A DNA stretch of 64,000 bases. Source: Symsagittifera roscoffensis (taxonomy: Eukaryota > Xenacoelomorpha > Acoela > Convolutidae). Positions 9,538-20,164 of the stretch are shown piece by piece. The DNA is taken from assembly GCF_963678635.1 (NCBI RefSeq), contig NC_087070.1, positions 32,219,704 through 32,283,703 of the forward strand, in the 5' to 3' direction. The position numbers and the translations under genes were made by a program. The number at the start of each line of letters is the position of its first letter. Position 1 is the first letter of the stretch. Under the pieces are notes generated by a model. The model saw only the letters and a list, made by a program, of their open reading frames with translations. It was not told the origin of the DNA and did no database searches.

Positions 9538-9872
9538 TCATTCCATTGCTTCTCCATCCTGATCTTCAGCTTTGCTGTCTTCTAGGATTTTCTCCAGCAT
9601 GTCCATGGAGTTACGGGCCGTGCCCCAACTCTCCTGTTCCAACAGCCTGGGTTTGCAACAAGGTAGCAGGTCCACATTCACCTTTTGCTCCCGGTTCCTG
9701 CAAAAGCTGTTGTGAAGACACAGGCTCACATTTCGTTCTAGGTCAGCTCTTAAGACCTCTTTCTTCTCATCTTCAGTTACATAAGGCGCTCCAGCTACTC
9801 GCTTCACCGCCGTGGTGACTGCGTTTCTGTGCGTCAGGAATGCTCTCTTATAGGCTCCCGGTCCTATATCTA
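9538..9872 (-). pseudogene. giant ORF, extreme C-terminus (shifted frame)
   Basis: After a frameshift near 9875-9900 the coding continues as 'LDIGPGAYKRAFLTHRN', then 'RVAGAPYVTEDEKKEVL', 'LLPCCKPRLLEQESWG' and an acidic end 'LEDSKAEDQDGEAME', with a TGA at 9538-9540. The codon usage and balanced composition match the upstream part, which is why I attach it to the same protein. Below 9538 the minus strand is a purine-rich tract of about 60 bases and then AT-rich DNA without a polyadenylation-like run. Confidence 0.5.
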
Positions 9873-11084
9873 GCTGGAAAGATTGATAGGCTTCCGTTCA
9901 TCTTTGTTCCTCGACATGTGACGCTTCGCGCGTTCATACATCCATGACGTCATCACTGGACGGAACCAAGGCATCAACCTTTGCCTTGACCATATTCTTT
10001 CAATGGCTTTGGGTATTCTCAGAACTTTGCAGGTGGTTCTGAAAAGGTCCAATTCACGGCTCATCTTCACGTTGCTCAGTTGCTCAGGAGTCGGCACGGC
10101 CGTCTCCTGTTCACTTGTGTCCGCGTTAGCCTCCAACCATATCACTGCCAGCATGGCACTAACCACCACGATTGACAACTGTTGATTCTGATCCGGCAAC
10201 CCCGTAGAGTACAACTCCTCCACGTCCCATACTAGCATCAGATTTCCGCGTTTGGGGTACCATAACGTCTTCGCCAAGCAGTGGCAAGGATACTCCCCAT
10301 GGGTTCTCACTATGTTCCTTCGGGTCCGATACCCTGAGGCTCCCAGCAACGGTTCCACCTCCATCATAATTCTGTGTAAATCGTCTTTCTCTTCTATGGT
10401 GGGGAATTCAGTGGGTAACGCTCCCCTCGCTTTCTGCTTTTGGAACTCGCTCACATTACCTTCGTTCAATCTTAGGAACTCTTCACCCACTACGTCTTGC
10501 AACTCGCCTTCAGGTCTCTTCGTGACTGCCCGAAAGATCTTTGCCAACAAATCATATGACCTCTCCGACATTCTGGCCAACCTCACGCACTTTGGCACAG
10601 AGAAAAGTTGGTCAATCAAAACCTGCTGCGTCCTCGCATCCATCATCACCATGTGTGTAGGATACCTATTATTGCAATATGGCGCGGAGCTTGAACCCAC
10701 CAGATATTTTGAACCAGTAGGTTTATGATAGGCTTCACTATCCTTCAGATTCATTTCATTTTCCAGAGCTTCTCGCCAGCCTCCGATCTTCTGCTCTGTC
10801 TGCAATGCTCCAGGGAATACTTCCACGCTGAGGGACGTCACTAGCTCATGGGCACGCTCCAGGCGCTCAAGCGATTCTATCGAACTCGTCATGCTACAAA
10901 ATCCCAAGGCTGTGGTCAAGTTTACATCCGTCACCCCACGACAGTCCGCGACCAACTCCATGCCACTCTTATCCGACATGCTCAATCTTCCGTATAATCG
11001 TGCCAGTTGTCGATGCTGCTCGCTCAGCGTAATCAGGCAGTGTCCCAAGTTGCAAACATGTCCTTCCATCCCACTATGTTGAGC
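9873..11084 (-). pseudogene. giant ORF, C-terminal segment
   Basis: Same frame as the central segment, after one TAA. It has a helical region ('LITLSEQHRQLARLYGRL', 'SIESLERLERAHELVTSL'), then 'MSERSYDLLAKIFRAVTK' and a Cys/His-containing strand region 'HGEYPCHCLAKTLWYP' followed by 'NLMLVWDVEELYSTG'. It also has one hydrophobic stretch, 'LSIVVVSAMLAVIWLEA', long enough to be a single membrane segment or a buried helix. It ends with basic residues before a TAG at about 9870. No family recognised. Confidence 0.5.
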
Positions 11085-11087
11085 TTA

Positions 11088-14000
11088 ACAGGTGCCTTGC
11101 TTCAACCAATTGCTCGATGGACTTTCCTCTGATAGTTCCGTGGATCGGTTGCTCTTCCGCTTCGTCAGCCTCATGGCCAGCAGATGGTGTATCATGGCCA
11201 GATCATGTAGACTCGCATCATCATCCAGGTCTAACGCGATATCCGCCGTCATGTCCCAGATTGAACCGGCGTTAGGATGGGGACACCAAGAAGGCTTCAT
11301 GAGTTCCCACATGGTTACTAGGCTGGTTTTCAAGGGACCGTCCCAAGAACCACAATCAAAACTCACTTGCCCCTTCAGCTCGGGAACCGAGGGTTCGACC
11401 ACTCGTTCTTCTAAGATAATTCCCAGCCTGGGTTGTTCCACCATCAGCATTCCAGTTTCTTTAATCCGTTCGACCCAGAAATTGAGCACTATGACTTGCT
11501 CATAGTTGAAGTACGCTTCCCTGGCTTCTTCATTCACGAAGGGATTATACCCCATCCCCGGTATGCCAGACACATATTGGAACGAGTTCAGTTTCCCTAG
11601 TGTTGCAAAGTCTTTTTGGCCCCTCACTGCTTCAATCAACTCCCGGCTCACTTTCAATTCTTTGTTGGAATATCTTCTCACTTCTTCCAACTTGCGATAG
11701 CTTTCCATGTCATTCGACTCCCTATTTGGTACAGTCATCGGCATATCCTGATATAGTTCCAGGAGTGCCCTAAGGAAGTTTTTTTCGCAATCAACTCCCT
11801 TTTGCCAAATGATCTTTATGCTTTCTCCCAAAACAGGAGTGGGGATACGATCCACCACGAACCTGACAAAGCAAAGGGCATCCTTACGCTTAGCCCAGGC
11901 TATCGCAGAATCGTCTTTTGAAATCAACGCTCGCAGGGCTTCCATCAACTCCAGCTCCTGTTCCTTTGATTTCAAATCATTACTGGCTTCATATTCCGCC
12001 TTCTTGATGCCCATCAAGCACCAAGCCAACCGTGCTTGCAGGTCGGTTCTCGTGCACGGATGAGCTAGGTAAGCTGCCACCGTCGCAGGTGCATGCATCG
12101 TCTCGTCGAAGTATCTCTGGAGGGCCGCCCTCCAAGAAATTTCCAGCAGCTTTTCCAGCCCAATTTCGTTCGCTTCCGAGGACATTACTGTGCCGTATTC
12201 TTTCCGATTTAAGTTAGAATTTTCCGTAAGCCCTTTCAGATATTCCTGCAGGGCTCGCTTCTCGCTCCAAGCCATCAGGTGCCCTCTCGCGGAGTTCCTC
12301 GCCTTCAACATCTCCACATAACCCCCTGCTGGATCTCCCATGTGGACCGATTCCGGCACAGTGACTCGACTGTACTCGACCACGTCGAGTTGTCCCTCCA
12401 GTTTCATCTTGGCCATGTTGGTTCGTGAGGGCCTGTAATCTTCAAGTCCTCCAGATCCACACTGACTGATGATCTCCATCTCTAGCTTAGTGTCTGCTAG
12501 GGTTCGTGCCGTCTTCTTTGATTTCGTGGCTGTCGTGGTCAGACCTGCCAAGAGCATAGGGGGTATCAGGTTCTCTTTTTCTCCCCCGGTCAGCGTCGCA
12601 CCATCTCCTTGCCCGCTCTCGCCTGAACGACCTGCGCTCGTCAAAGAGGCCACCACTGCGCTGGCTTTTGACTTCACCACTCTCTGGTTGACGGCTCGAC
12701 TTCCTGTCTTTCCTTTCAGCCGCTTCAGCCCCTTTCTGGCTCGTCTAACGGGTAATTTCCTTGTGACCTGCTGATCATCGGCACTGTCCTCTGTAACTGA
12801 CTTGGTCAGAAGATCAGACTCCATGGAGTTCATTATTTTCTCCAGGACCTCACGCATGATGGGTTGGTTCAATCCCACCTTCATTATGGACTGCGTCACA
12901 TATCGTTGTATCACGTCCCATGACCTCTCCATGAAGTTCACTCGGCTCCAGGTTGCCCCTGTCTTGCTTTGTAGTTCACTTTGGTATCTCTCCCATTCCC
13001 CTTCCCGTAGCGTACTCAGGAAGGATACACTCATTGACTCTTCAATTTTTCTCCTCCTCGGTGACTCATGGAGCAATCTTTGCGGATCCCTGCTTCGGCA
13101 CTCTCTCGCCTGACTTATTGGGTCCATCGGGGATAAGTCGGCCGACGCCTCCTTGGTAGGGGACATGAAAGACGATGGCGTCATCAGCAATAGACTCCCA
13201 TCGACTTCCCCATCGTCGTCTTCACTGAACCGGTATTCTAGCAAGTCTCTCTCCAACGCTCCTAGATCCGTCTCACCCGGTTTTTCCGTCTTTCCCCCGA
13301 TGTCGTCATCGTCCTGATCCATCAATTCATCGTCATTTGCATCAGGTTTCGGCTTGGGTCCTGAAGGATCTTGTCGTGTGTCTATGCCCGAGTCCGGCCG
13401 TGCCGGTACGGTCATGTCTCCTGCGTGATAAAACAATTCATCGTTCACCAGGAATTCTACGGACTCCTCGCCATGTGGTGCCAGGTCTTCTATCGTTACG
13501 TATGAGCCTCCTCTGCACTCCTTTGCAACTTCCAGCATCACTACTTTCACTTCTCCTGACCACTTCAGTCTTGATAAGTCATCTGTGGGAGTATACACCT
13601 CGTTCCACATTTCAGCCGAGACCTCTGGTCTCCTGGAAGGTAGTGCCTTGATCTTTTTCCTACTCCAAGCATCAGGAAATGTGAAGTCAAACTTGTGCGC
13701 GGCTACAACGTTGCAGCTGATGAAGCGCGGCTCCATCCCTTCACTCCCTTTCAGCATTCTCTTTTCTGCATCACGAGCTGCTCTGATGCGAGGGGCAATG
13801 ACGGGAGATGTGACTCCCAACAACATCCTCCTTATCGGTGGGTATCGAGGGCATTGGTCCGGCAGCGGCCTGGACCCGGAAAAACACGCTTGCTGGTTCT
13901 CTTTCGCGTGTTCGTAGGCTTCTAGCAAGAGTGGGACTCTCATTGCCGCTCCTGAATCTTTCACTACTGGTCTCAGATTCCAAAGCTTCGGGTTAAACTG

Positions 14001-14135
14001 GATGTGGGAAAGTTCTTCACGGCCCATTCGGCACTTGAAGTGGTTGTTGAAATCCATCAACACCCAACCTGGCTCCGCTATTCTTCCGAACAGCCTATCG
14101 TCGCTGGCCAGCCCTCTCAGCTCCCTCTGCTTTAC
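11088..14135 (-). pseudogene. giant ORF, central 1,000-residue segment
   Basis: The longest uninterrupted part (about 1,016 codons). The first ~230 residues are a compact unknown domain ('GWVLMDFNNHFKCRMGREE', 'CPRYPPIRRMLLGVTSP'). It then has an acidic disordered stretch with 'DANDDELMDQDDDDIGG', a Ser/Pro patch ('LLLMTPSSFMSPTKEAS'), a strongly basic nuclear-signal-like patch ('KLPVRRARKGLKRLKGK'), and a helical C-terminal half ('AWSEKRALQEYLKGL', 'GVDCEKNFLRALLELYQDM', 'VSFDCGSWDGPLKTSL'). It ends at the TAA at 11085-11087. No enzymatic motif recognised. Acidic plus basic patches suggest a nuclear or nucleic-acid-associated protein, by inference only. Confidence 0.55.
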
Positions 14136-14138
14136 TCA

Positions 14139-14750
14139 ATTCAGCACGGAACAATCCACGACTGAGACCAGAGTGACATACAACACAGAATTCCTGTATG
14201 CCTTGACTTGCACGTCCGGGAACGCGAAAGACATCACCGGTCCATACACCACCGTGACGAATTCCCGCAGTCCGTGAATCAGAGCCAACGGATCGATCCG
14301 CATCATGACAGCCAAATCTGTCAGCAAGGGCATGCCACAATACTGCTTACACTCACCCGCATCCGTCGCCACCTTATCTTCTCCCGTGACACTTCTGTTC
14401 TGTTGCAAGAGATATTGGAGCAGGAGAGTCCTCCAGTCTTTCATTTTCCTGAGCGAGGCGGTTTCCAACTGCGCGTTGAACTCACGACTTGTTCGCTGGA
14501 GTTGTCCAGGGTAACGCAACAGCACAAGCAAATCACCCAGTCGACCGTAGGTCATAGCAATCAGAGTCAGGAGTCCATCCAATCTCAAATCTGCCAACAC
14601 TTGGGTGAAGAGGTTCGCCGGCCCCTTCACGAAGTTCTCATGACCAAATGTCACTTATAGGGCTAATATCAGGCCAACCGACAGCTTCCTGATATCCTTG
14701 ACGAAACTCGCGACCAGGTTCCGAGATGCCCTCGGATAGCACGTCGACAG
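14139..14750 (-). pseudogene. giant ORF, helical middle segment
   Basis: Continues the same frame across the TAA at 14655-14657. Contains 'ASFVKDIRKLSVGLILAL', 'GHENFVKGPANLFTQVLAD', 'KMKDWRTLLLQYLLQQN' and 'MRIDPLALIHGLREFVTV', a mostly alpha-helical, Leu-rich stretch, ending at the TGA at 14136-14138. No known domain recognised. The lack of frame drift over more than 6 kb shows that the stops are point changes in an otherwise intact coding sequence. Confidence 0.5.
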
Positions 14751-15167
14751 GAAAGATGGCGTCCATCCCACTCCCATTTTACCCAAGATGGCATCCGATC
14801 GTTCATATTGTGCCCTCGTGGCCAGTGCGTCAGCTTGGAACTTGTCCAACGACATCGTGTTTACATCCTGCATCAATTTCAACATCATACTCCCGGCTAA
14901 CTCCCGGGCATCAAACAAGTTCTTCAGATACACGTGTATCTCTTTGATCACTGCCAGCGCATGCTTGAACGCGTCTTCTCCCAAGGTGCACAGTCTTGGT
15001 GACAAGTACAACCATAAGTTGTTGTGCGGCTTCATGCGCAAAGCCATTGTCATGAGATCTTCTTCCGCTGATGTCATGTTTTTCCTGACTGTCCTTCCCT
15101 GCTCATTCTCTGCGTGATCCATCTGTCTGAACCAGAGATCATCAGCCACCTGCTGTACTAACAGATG
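14751..15167 (-). repeat. internal duplication, copy 2 (417 bp)
   Basis: Probably the original location, because the reading frame runs through both of its ends without interruption. Only about ten positions differ from the copy at 15732-16148. Confidence 0.92.
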
Positions 15168-15731
15168 ATCGTCATCTACCCCTGGTCTTAACTTCAGCAA
15201 TCTGGCGAAATTGGACAGCTCCAACCCCAGAACCTCATATAGCACCAACCGAGTTGTGCTACAATCTTTGAGTCCCTGTATGGCATTGGAAATGTCAGCC
15301 CAAACGGCAGGAAGCTCAGATCGGGATGGGTAATAATTGTTGGGGTCTACCACTCTGTTCGGGGCAGGAATTATCACATTGAACCGTCCCTCTGATATCG
15401 TTGTGACCATCGTGTACACAAACTGAAGGGGTTTTGGCAATGCAGCGTACCCTGGTGACAACACAAAGACCACCTTCACTCCATTTTGGTTGAAACGTTG
15501 TTTTGCTGCTGTTTCTACCTCAGCCATCGCCGAGAGCAATGTCATTATCGCCACCCCTATGACCTCGTTGCTTGGGATCGACCCATCCGTCAGACGTGTC
15601 AACAAGCCCCTGCTTTGCAGATGATCATTCGAGCCTGCAATCACTATCACCTGCGGCTCCATGCTGACCACCCTTCGCACACATATCACCATGCCTATTG
15701 ACTGTCCCCAGTCCAATTTAGGCGCTGTCAA
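15168..15731 (-). pseudogene. second SGNH-like domain in giant ORF
   Basis: Between the two duplicated segments the protein reads 'KLDWGQSIGMVICVRRVV', 'QVIVIAGSNDHLQSRGLL' (block III-like, Asn in a G-S-N-D turn), 'GVKVVFVLSPGYAALP' and 'RSELPAVWADISNAIQGL'. The alternating beta strand and helix pattern and the G-S-N-D turn resemble an SGNH fold. No clear G-D-S serine is seen at the start, and no D-x-x-H dyad at the end. I infer a catalytically degenerate or divergent second SGNH-type module. A Rossmann-like fold of another family is the alternative. Confidence 0.4.
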
Positions 15732-16148
15732 GAAAGATGGCGTCCATCCCACTCCCATTTCACCCAAGATGGCATCCGATCGTTCATATTGTGCCCTCGT
15801 GGCCAGTACGTCAGCTTGGAACTTGTCCAACGACATCGTGCTTACATCCTGCATCAATTTCAACATCATACCCCCGGCTAACTCCCGGGCATCAAACAAG
15901 TTCTTCAGATACACGTGTATCTCTTTGATCACTGCCGGCGCATGCTTGAACGCGTCTTCTCCCAAAGTGCACAGTCTTGGTGACAAGTACAACCATAAGT
16001 TGTTGTGCGGCTTCATGCGCAAAGCCATTGTCATGAGATCTTCTTCCGCTGATGTCATGTTTTTCCTGACTGTCCTTCCCTGCTCATTCTCTGCGTGATC
16101 CATCTGTCTGAACCAGAGATCATCAGCCACCTGCTGTGCTAACAGATG
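15732..16148 (-). repeat. internal duplication, copy 1 (417 bp)
   Basis: Nearly identical to 14751-15167, offset exactly 981 bp. It encodes 'VADDLWFRQMDHAENEQG' through 'MGVGWTPSFL'. The upstream join (at 16148) is out of frame and makes a stop; the downstream join is in frame with the next segment. Confidence 0.92.
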
Positions 16149-16900
16149 TAGTCTCTTGAATATTCGCCAGGCGTCTGACCGGGTGGTTTAGCAAACTGCC
16201 TGTACATCTTGTGATGCTTGCTGTTAGGCTTGTTATCTGTCTGAAACTTGCCCTTGCGAGCAGGTGGCGTCAGCAGGTCCCTGGCTCTCTGGCGGATGTC
16301 CGTAAGAGACCGGGTATTCAAAGGTCCAAAGGTATTGTCCTGAGGTAATCCATTCAGGTCTGCGTGTCGGAGCGTAGCCGTGGAGCTGAACTGCTCCTGC
16401 TCTGCTAGCAGGCAATCCACGCCCGGTATCCGATATAGTCGCGACACTGTGGGACTTTCTCCGCCGATCATTCTCATTGCGTCCTCCCGACACGTCAAGG
16501 TGTTCATGTTCAACTTCGTTGACATGTCCGTCTTGTACTGTCCCCAATGACTAGGGTCTGATCGGTTCCAAAGCAGCACGCTGCCTGGTTCAACTCCCTC
16601 CGCTGGCACGGCGCTCGTAGACGGTCCTGCTGCTGAAGCAGGGTTCGCCGTAGCGGGCGGGTCGTTCCTCCTAGACACGGTGTGGAAGTTATTCCTGTTC
16701 TGATCAACTGATCTCCCGAGTCGGCTTTCAAGCGGTTGTGTTCTGGGAGGAGGAGCAGTCCCTAGCCTCTCTTTTACGTTTGAGCTCGGAGCGATGGGTG
16801 CAGCTGTAGCCGTCTCCATTGCCAAGGGCCCTAAGCGGTTGACGAGGGATTCGGGCACGCTTGCCCTTATTCTATTTCCTCCGGTCGAACTGGTCCAAGC
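16149..16900 (-). pseudogene. linker and 'LLWNRSDPSHWGQYK' region of giant ORF
   Basis: It follows the SGNH domain in the shifted frame. First comes a low-complexity Ser/Pro/Ala/Arg-rich linker ('APPPRTQPLESRLG', 'ANPASAAGPSTSAVPA'), then a more ordered part with 'LLWNRSDPSHWGQYK', 'RMIGGESPTVSRLYRIPG' and 'LNTRSLTDIRQRARDLL', and a basic tail ('PPARKGKFQTDNK'). It ends at a TAG created where the duplicated segment begins. No known domain recognised. The linker composition is typical of disordered spacers between modules of polyproteins. Confidence 0.5.
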
Positions 16901-17571
16901 CAGAGAACTGGTCGCCCTCGACTCCTGCTCCACTTCCCTCAACTGCGTCTGAAATACGTCATTGATCCAGTGTCTCCCTTGTTGGGTGTTGAAATGTATT
17001 CCATCTCTGGTAAGCGCGATGTGATCAAGCGCAGCATGTTCTCGAGATCCAGAAGTCGCAGCTCGCCAGGGTTGTTTCTCACCAGACTGCGGATCATTTC
17101 GTTCCACCGTGTCACGTTGCCATTCATAAAATCTGCCACTGTGGTGCCCACCATCGGGTTCTGTGGTATCGTGCACAGCACCACAAGCCTGGGCCTATAC
17201 TTCTCCTCTAGTTCGTTCAGGAGGCATACCAATAGAGGCTCCCACTTGCTCTCCGGAGTCACTGGGGCTCTCGAGACGTCGTTGGTTCCCAGTATTATTA
17301 CCAGCGTATCCAGGTGATCTTCGCTCTGGAATTCCATCATCTTGATGACCTGAGCCACTGACGCTCCTCCGAAGGACAGAGAGGTAGTCTGACAATAGAC
17401 AAAGATCTCATTCAGATCCCTCACCAAACTGTCTCCTATAATCAAGTGGCGACTCCCTGGGGGAATTACCTGGTCGCTCGTAGCGGGGTTCCAGCTCATG
17501 TCATTCAGGCAGGCTCGAGGATGCTCAGCGGCCACTTGCGTACGTTTGCGGTGCTGTCCTCTTTCCCTCAT
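16900..17571 (-). pseudogene. SGNH/GDSL hydrolase domain (N-terminus of giant ORF)
   Basis: SGNH hydrolases are serine esterases with four conserved blocks. Seen here in order: block I 'HLIIGDSLVRDLNEIF' (catalytic Ser in GDSL), block II 'LSFGGASVAQVIKMM' (Gly), block III 'LVIILGTNDVSR' (Asn in GTND), and block V 'TRDGIHFNTQQGRHWIN' (Asp and His of the dyad). Block V is in a different frame because of an indel near 17025. All catalytic residues are therefore encoded. Esterase domains of this fold occur in the ORF1 of some LINEs and in some DNA-element proteins, where they may act on membranes or as protein scaffolds; the role here is unknown. Confidence 0.78.
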
Positions 17572-17930
17572 ATTCAGGGTAGAAAAACGTCAACGGAAGC
17601 GCTTTTTCGTGACCCAACAGTGCCAAAAATTTGAATAAATTTAACATACTAAGTGCGGCAACCAAAAATTAAACAGCGATCGTTTTTAATCTTAAGTAAA
17701 ATTTTAAGGATTTGAGCAAGAAAATTTGCAATTTAGACGTTTTGACGCCAAAATAATTGTTCAATTTGCAGTTGCAGACATATTGGCGCCAAACTGGAGT
17801 GATTTTCTTTGATAATTAGCGTCAACCAATTCCCGCTCTTTAGAAAATGCGTGTAAACTATTCTGAAACTTTCCCACCTTTTTAAGCACTGTTGTACTTC
17901 GGCACTGTTGAACGCCCCCGCAAAAACAGA
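17572..17930. other. 5' flank of the giant ORF
   Basis: AT-rich and non-coding. It holds the 10-bp inverted pair CAACAGTGCC (17615-17624) and GGCACTGTTG (17901-17910), with a further GCACTGTTG at 17886-17894. These could be the remains of element ends or of promoter-like sites; no matching sequence was seen below 9538. Confidence 0.35.
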
Positions 17931-17959
17931 TCAGAGCAAAATGATTGAAACAAAAAAAA

Positions 17960-18560
17960 AACAGGATTTACAACTAACAAAAAGTTAAAGAAAAAGATAT
18001 GTCATTGGACTGTTCATCAGAAAGATGCAGCTCGAAAACAGATCAAAATTAACTAAACATGAGAAAAAAAATTTAATTGGCGAACCGAACCCGATGCCAG
18101 TGAAAACGAGAAATTTTGCAAAAACGTTCGAAAATCATTTCCAAAACAATTCAAAAATTGAAATTTCAGTTTCTATATGTTCCACAAAAATATCAGAAAA
18201 AAGGAAAAAAACAAACATTAGAGGAAACAGAACAAGACACTGTTCACGAAAAAAAATGACTTTGAACAACTATGAAGCAAAAAAAAAATGACCGATTTTC
18301 ATTTTCAAAAACTCCATCGACTGAAAAGAAAAACAATTTACACAGCAATCAACCAGAAAAAAAAACAATTTTTAAAGAAAAAGATACGATACTGAAAACA
18401 GATCAAATTACTCAAACGCGAGAAAAAAAAAATTACAATTTTTCAACTAGCGAACCCAATACTAGTGACATTTAAAAATTTTCCAAAAATTCTCGATAAT
18501 CAGATCGGAAATATTTCAAAAACTCAAAATTCAGCTTTTATCAGTTCAGGTCATTTAAAT
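17960..18560. repeat. ~360-bp satellite, array 1
   Basis: Two diverged units. Anchor words AAACAGATCAAA at about 18035 and 18395 give a period of 360 bp. Each unit has, in order: AAACAGATCAAA, AAC(G/A)(C/T)GAGAAAAAA, ACTAGCGAACCC, ACTAGTGAC, TCAGAAAAAA, and CTATGAAGC followed by CAAAAAC. The composition is extremely A-rich on the plus strand. No coding sense; open frames here are by-products of the bias. Confidence 0.75.
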
Positions 18561-19195
18561 AGTTTCAAGTTTAGTGAATTTAAGGGGCAGCCTTGTTGGT
18601 CCTTATTATTAAAAGGTTATTGTGCTTGGAGCAAGCTCTCTACATCATTCCGTCGAGAAATTGGAAACACCAAAGAACGCTTTCGTCTATCCTAACAAGT
18701 TATAACAAAGCCTGGTTACAATTTTCACCCCAACACGTTAGACACAAACTTGAGCATGGGTTATCCCTAAATCAGAAAATCTAATCTTGTGGCACGATAT
18801 TGCGAACAACTCAAAAACCCATCCCCCACAGACACCAGAACACCACTTACTGCAGAGGAGATGGTAGTAGAGATCCTGAATTTAGAGAGGGTCATCGGAA
18901 TTGGTTTTTGTGCCAGGAAAGGAGCAATTGACGTGTACAAGCAGTTAAGAGCGACAGGGACCCAATTTTGCATATTGACCCCTGCTCTCAAAGATGAAAA
19001 GAAAAGAAAAGAAAATTGTGAGAAACTACAGCAATCTCCATGTAGATCCCTATCTGGAGATAAAGACCTTGACTATTGAAAGGACTCACTGTAACGACCT
19101 AAAAGGAATAGTCAAGAAGAAGCAAAGTCCGTTCCAGCAGAAAAGAAGGAAAAACAAAAAGCGAAGAGAAAAAAGTTTGTTAGTATGTTGTTAAT
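18561..19195 (+). pseudogene. relic of a PLE-ORF1-like protein gene
   Basis: Across two or three frames this stretch encodes 'ENLILWHDIANNSKTH', 'IGIGFCARKGAIDVYKQL', 'ILTPALKDEKKRK' and a basic end 'QQKRRKNKKRREK'. The same sequence of landmarks occurs in the first ORF of the Penelope-like element at 59669-60304 ('NIIWHDVLNNS', 'ISGIVYCRRTGTPDIFEDL', 'SLISRRKRQN' and a basic tail). The two are clearly homologous though strongly diverged. The relic has frameshifts and lies just upstream of LINE copy A. Function of the family is unknown to me. Confidence 0.6.
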
Positions 19196-19269
19196 TTCTG
19201 ATTTTTGTTACGAACCTAGTGATTAAGTTCCTTGATCCTGAATAAAAATCAAATTGACAATTCGTTTTC

Positions 19270-20150
19270 ATGGTAAAGAACTGTAAAACGTGTAAAAAGG
19301 GTATCCCTACAAATGAGAAGGCGTATTCTTGTGTCTCGTGTAACTCACAAATGCATTGACTCCTTAATGAACTGCTCTGTCACCTACTGCTATAAATGGA
19401 TTGAAAGAAACATGATTAAATGCAATGCTGCTATGCAATGCCTGTGTGGAAAACAATGAACGAGACAACTTTATCCGTTGCCGAACTCTTGCGAACGCCA
19501 ACGAAACGATTGAGAACCTTGACGTTGGTGGTAAGTTGAAAAACATGAGATGAGACTCACTTACTTAGTTGAACAAAAATTCGGAAATGCTACAAAGACA
19601 ACATACGAGAAAGTTGAACAAATGTACGCTGCCGTAGTCGCGGTAGAAAAATCTACGGGGAGAATGCGAGGGAAAGCGGAAAATGAAGTGGAATACAGAA
19701 AAAGCACAACATCAGTCAAAGTTTTAGAACACAGGGGACCCCAGAGGATCCTATCAATCCCAAGGAGGAAATCTTGTCACTACTAACGATGAAGTAACTG
19801 AAATACTGAGCCAAATCGGAGTAACACAAAAGTGCTAAAACTCAAATGGCTAAAACAGATTAACGCAGAAAGGCAAAAAAATCTACAACGCTACTGGTAA
19901 CGGTTTCCAGCGAGCATGAAGCCAGATATACGCGTGCGAAAAGTCATGTACGAAGAGAAGTACTATTACAAAAAAATTTTTAAATCCTGCCTGCTTTATC
20001 AAGTGAAGATCCTTTCAAAGAAAATCAAATCCTGAAAAGAAGAAGGGAGCTTGTGGACGAAGGATTCCCGCGCAAAAAGCTGAAGATAAGGAAATTGGAG
20101 TTGTTTAACGATGGAGTGAAAGTCGAATTTGCCGATAGAACCCAATCAAC
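19270..20150 (+). pseudogene. LINE L copy A ORF1 (zinc finger, RNA-binding)
   Basis: The ATG at 19270 opens 'NCKTCKKGIP' and 'YSCVSCNSQMH', a C-x2-C ... C-x2-C ... H pattern like the PHD-type fingers found in ORF1 of several LINE clades; a TGA follows at once. A coiled-coil-like part ('KVEQMYAAVVAVEKSTGRM') is in another frame, and an RRM-like end reads 'LVTVSSEHEARY' and 'RRRELVDEGFPRKKLKIRK' near 19895-20100. In such elements ORF1p binds the RNA. This copy is broken by stops and frameshifts. Confidence 0.65.
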
Positions 20151-20164
20151 ATGACTAGGTTTAT

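Larger units (their letters stand above)
9538..17571 (-). pseudogene. giant SGNH-hydrolase polyprotein gene, broken
   Basis: Eight kilobases of the minus strand read as one protein of about 2,680 codons with no introns. The first ATG after an in-frame TGA is at 17571-17569. From about 16130 to 9870 the frame is the same throughout, interrupted only by TAA (14655-14657), TGA (14136-14138) and TAA (11085-11087). Frameshifts lie near 17025, at 16140-16150 and near 9875-9900. Composition is far more GC-balanced than the flanks, as in a recently arrived gene or element. I see an N-terminal SGNH/GDSL hydrolase domain and a second SGNH-like stretch, but no RT, transposase, integrase, helicase or capsid motif. 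It could be an unrecognised mobile-element polyprotein or a retrocopied host gene. Confidence 0.75.

Noticed and set aside
10252-10728. Plus-strand frames opposite the giant ORF (also 14208-14660, 15661-16098, 12469-12774 and others)
   Set aside because: They are shadows of the minus-strand coding sequence. The minus strand carries recognisable blocks (SGNH) and a frame that persists for 8 kb.
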